Assembly (NCBI GenBank): GCA_013042165.1
Contig: JABDQT010000140.1
Span: 1 to 5,752, forward strand
Length of the DNA stretch: 5,752 nucleotides
Direction of reading: 5' to 3'
Origin: Kiritimatiellales bacterium
Lineage (GTDB): Bacteria > Verrucomicrobiota > Kiritimatiellia > Kiritimatiellales > Pontiellaceae
Part shown: positions 5,686 to 5,752 of the stretch, piece after piece
How the letters are laid out: every line of letters starts with the position of its first letter
How positions within the stretch are numbered: the stretch's first letter is position 1
Program-made: the position numbers and the translations under genes
The notes under the pieces: model-generated
Seen by the model: the letters and a program-made list of their open reading frames with translations, nothing else
The model's database searches: none
What the model was told of the DNA's origin: nothing

Positions 5686-5752
5686 GTATTGCGTATTGCG
5701 TATTGCGTATTGCGTATTGCGTATTGCGTATTGCGTATTGCGTATTGCGTAT
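5686..5752. repeat. Heptanucleotide tandem repeat (GTATTGC), about 9.6 perfect copies, cut by the window edge
   Basis: Nine exact copies of GTATTGC plus GTAT fill 67 bp and run to the right edge without a single change. The array ends 12 bp upstream of the CDF start codon. Its unit contains no self-complementary arms, so it cannot fold as a hairpin, and the 7-bp period would shift frame if it were coding. It may lie in the promoter or leader of the CDF gene. Its position at the very edge also fits an assembly that stopped in a repeat. Confidence 0.95.

Noticed and set aside
5686..5752. CRISPR array
   Set aside because: The units are 7 bp and directly adjacent, with no spacers, so this is a simple tandem repeat.

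Overview
The window is a compact, gene-dense stretch in which every supported gene lies on the minus strand, so transcription runs from right to left. Clear Shine-Dalgarno sequences, short gene spacing and a fairly GC-rich base composition indicate a bacterium. An undecaprenyl-phosphate-type sugar transferase points to a Gram-negative-style exopolysaccharide or O-antigen producer. I cannot fix the phylum from the sequence. The mix of genes would suit a PVC-group organism or a proteobacterium.

Right end: a tandem array of a perfect 7-bp unit (5686-5752) runs off the window edge. It sits 12 bp upstream of a six-helix cation diffusion facilitator (CDF) transporter (4420-5673). This is a housekeeping-type metal efflux gene and is probably unrelated to the rest.

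Centre and left: after an 81-bp gap with a plausible extended -10 promoter and an imperfect 22-bp palindrome, a tight five-gene operon begins. Its order is an Hpt phosphotransfer protein (3988-4338); a three-domain switch protein with receiver, SpoIIE/PP2C-type phosphatase and RsbW-like HATPase (2343-3980); a polyprenyl-phosphate sugar-1-phosphate transferase, the enzyme that starts a glycan chain (1607-2341); a single-domain STAS antagonist (1254-1595); and a large protein cut by the left window edge (1-1244). The last has a nucleotidyltransferase-like N-terminus, a left-handed beta-helix middle and a membrane/sugar-transferase-like C-terminus. The gaps between these genes are 7, 1, 11 and 9 bp.

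The Hpt / receiver-phosphatase-kinase / STAS trio has the layout of the HptB-HsbR-HsbA partner-switching pathway of Pseudomonas aeruginosa and resembles CrsR-CrsA (Shewanella) and SypE-SypA (Vibrio fischeri). Here glycan genes are interleaved with the regulators. The inferred job is that phosphorelay input through the Hpt protein tips the kinase/phosphatase balance on the STAS serine, and the STAS protein then controls polysaccharide synthesis. The left-edge protein is the most unusual item. By eye it has lost the nucleotide-binding signature, the expected active-site Asp and the sugar transferase Asp-Glu dyad, so it looks like a chain of pseudoenzyme domains that could be the regulated scaffold. 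No stretch longer than 300 bp lacks a gene, and I see no tRNA, rRNA, CRISPR array or insertion sequence.
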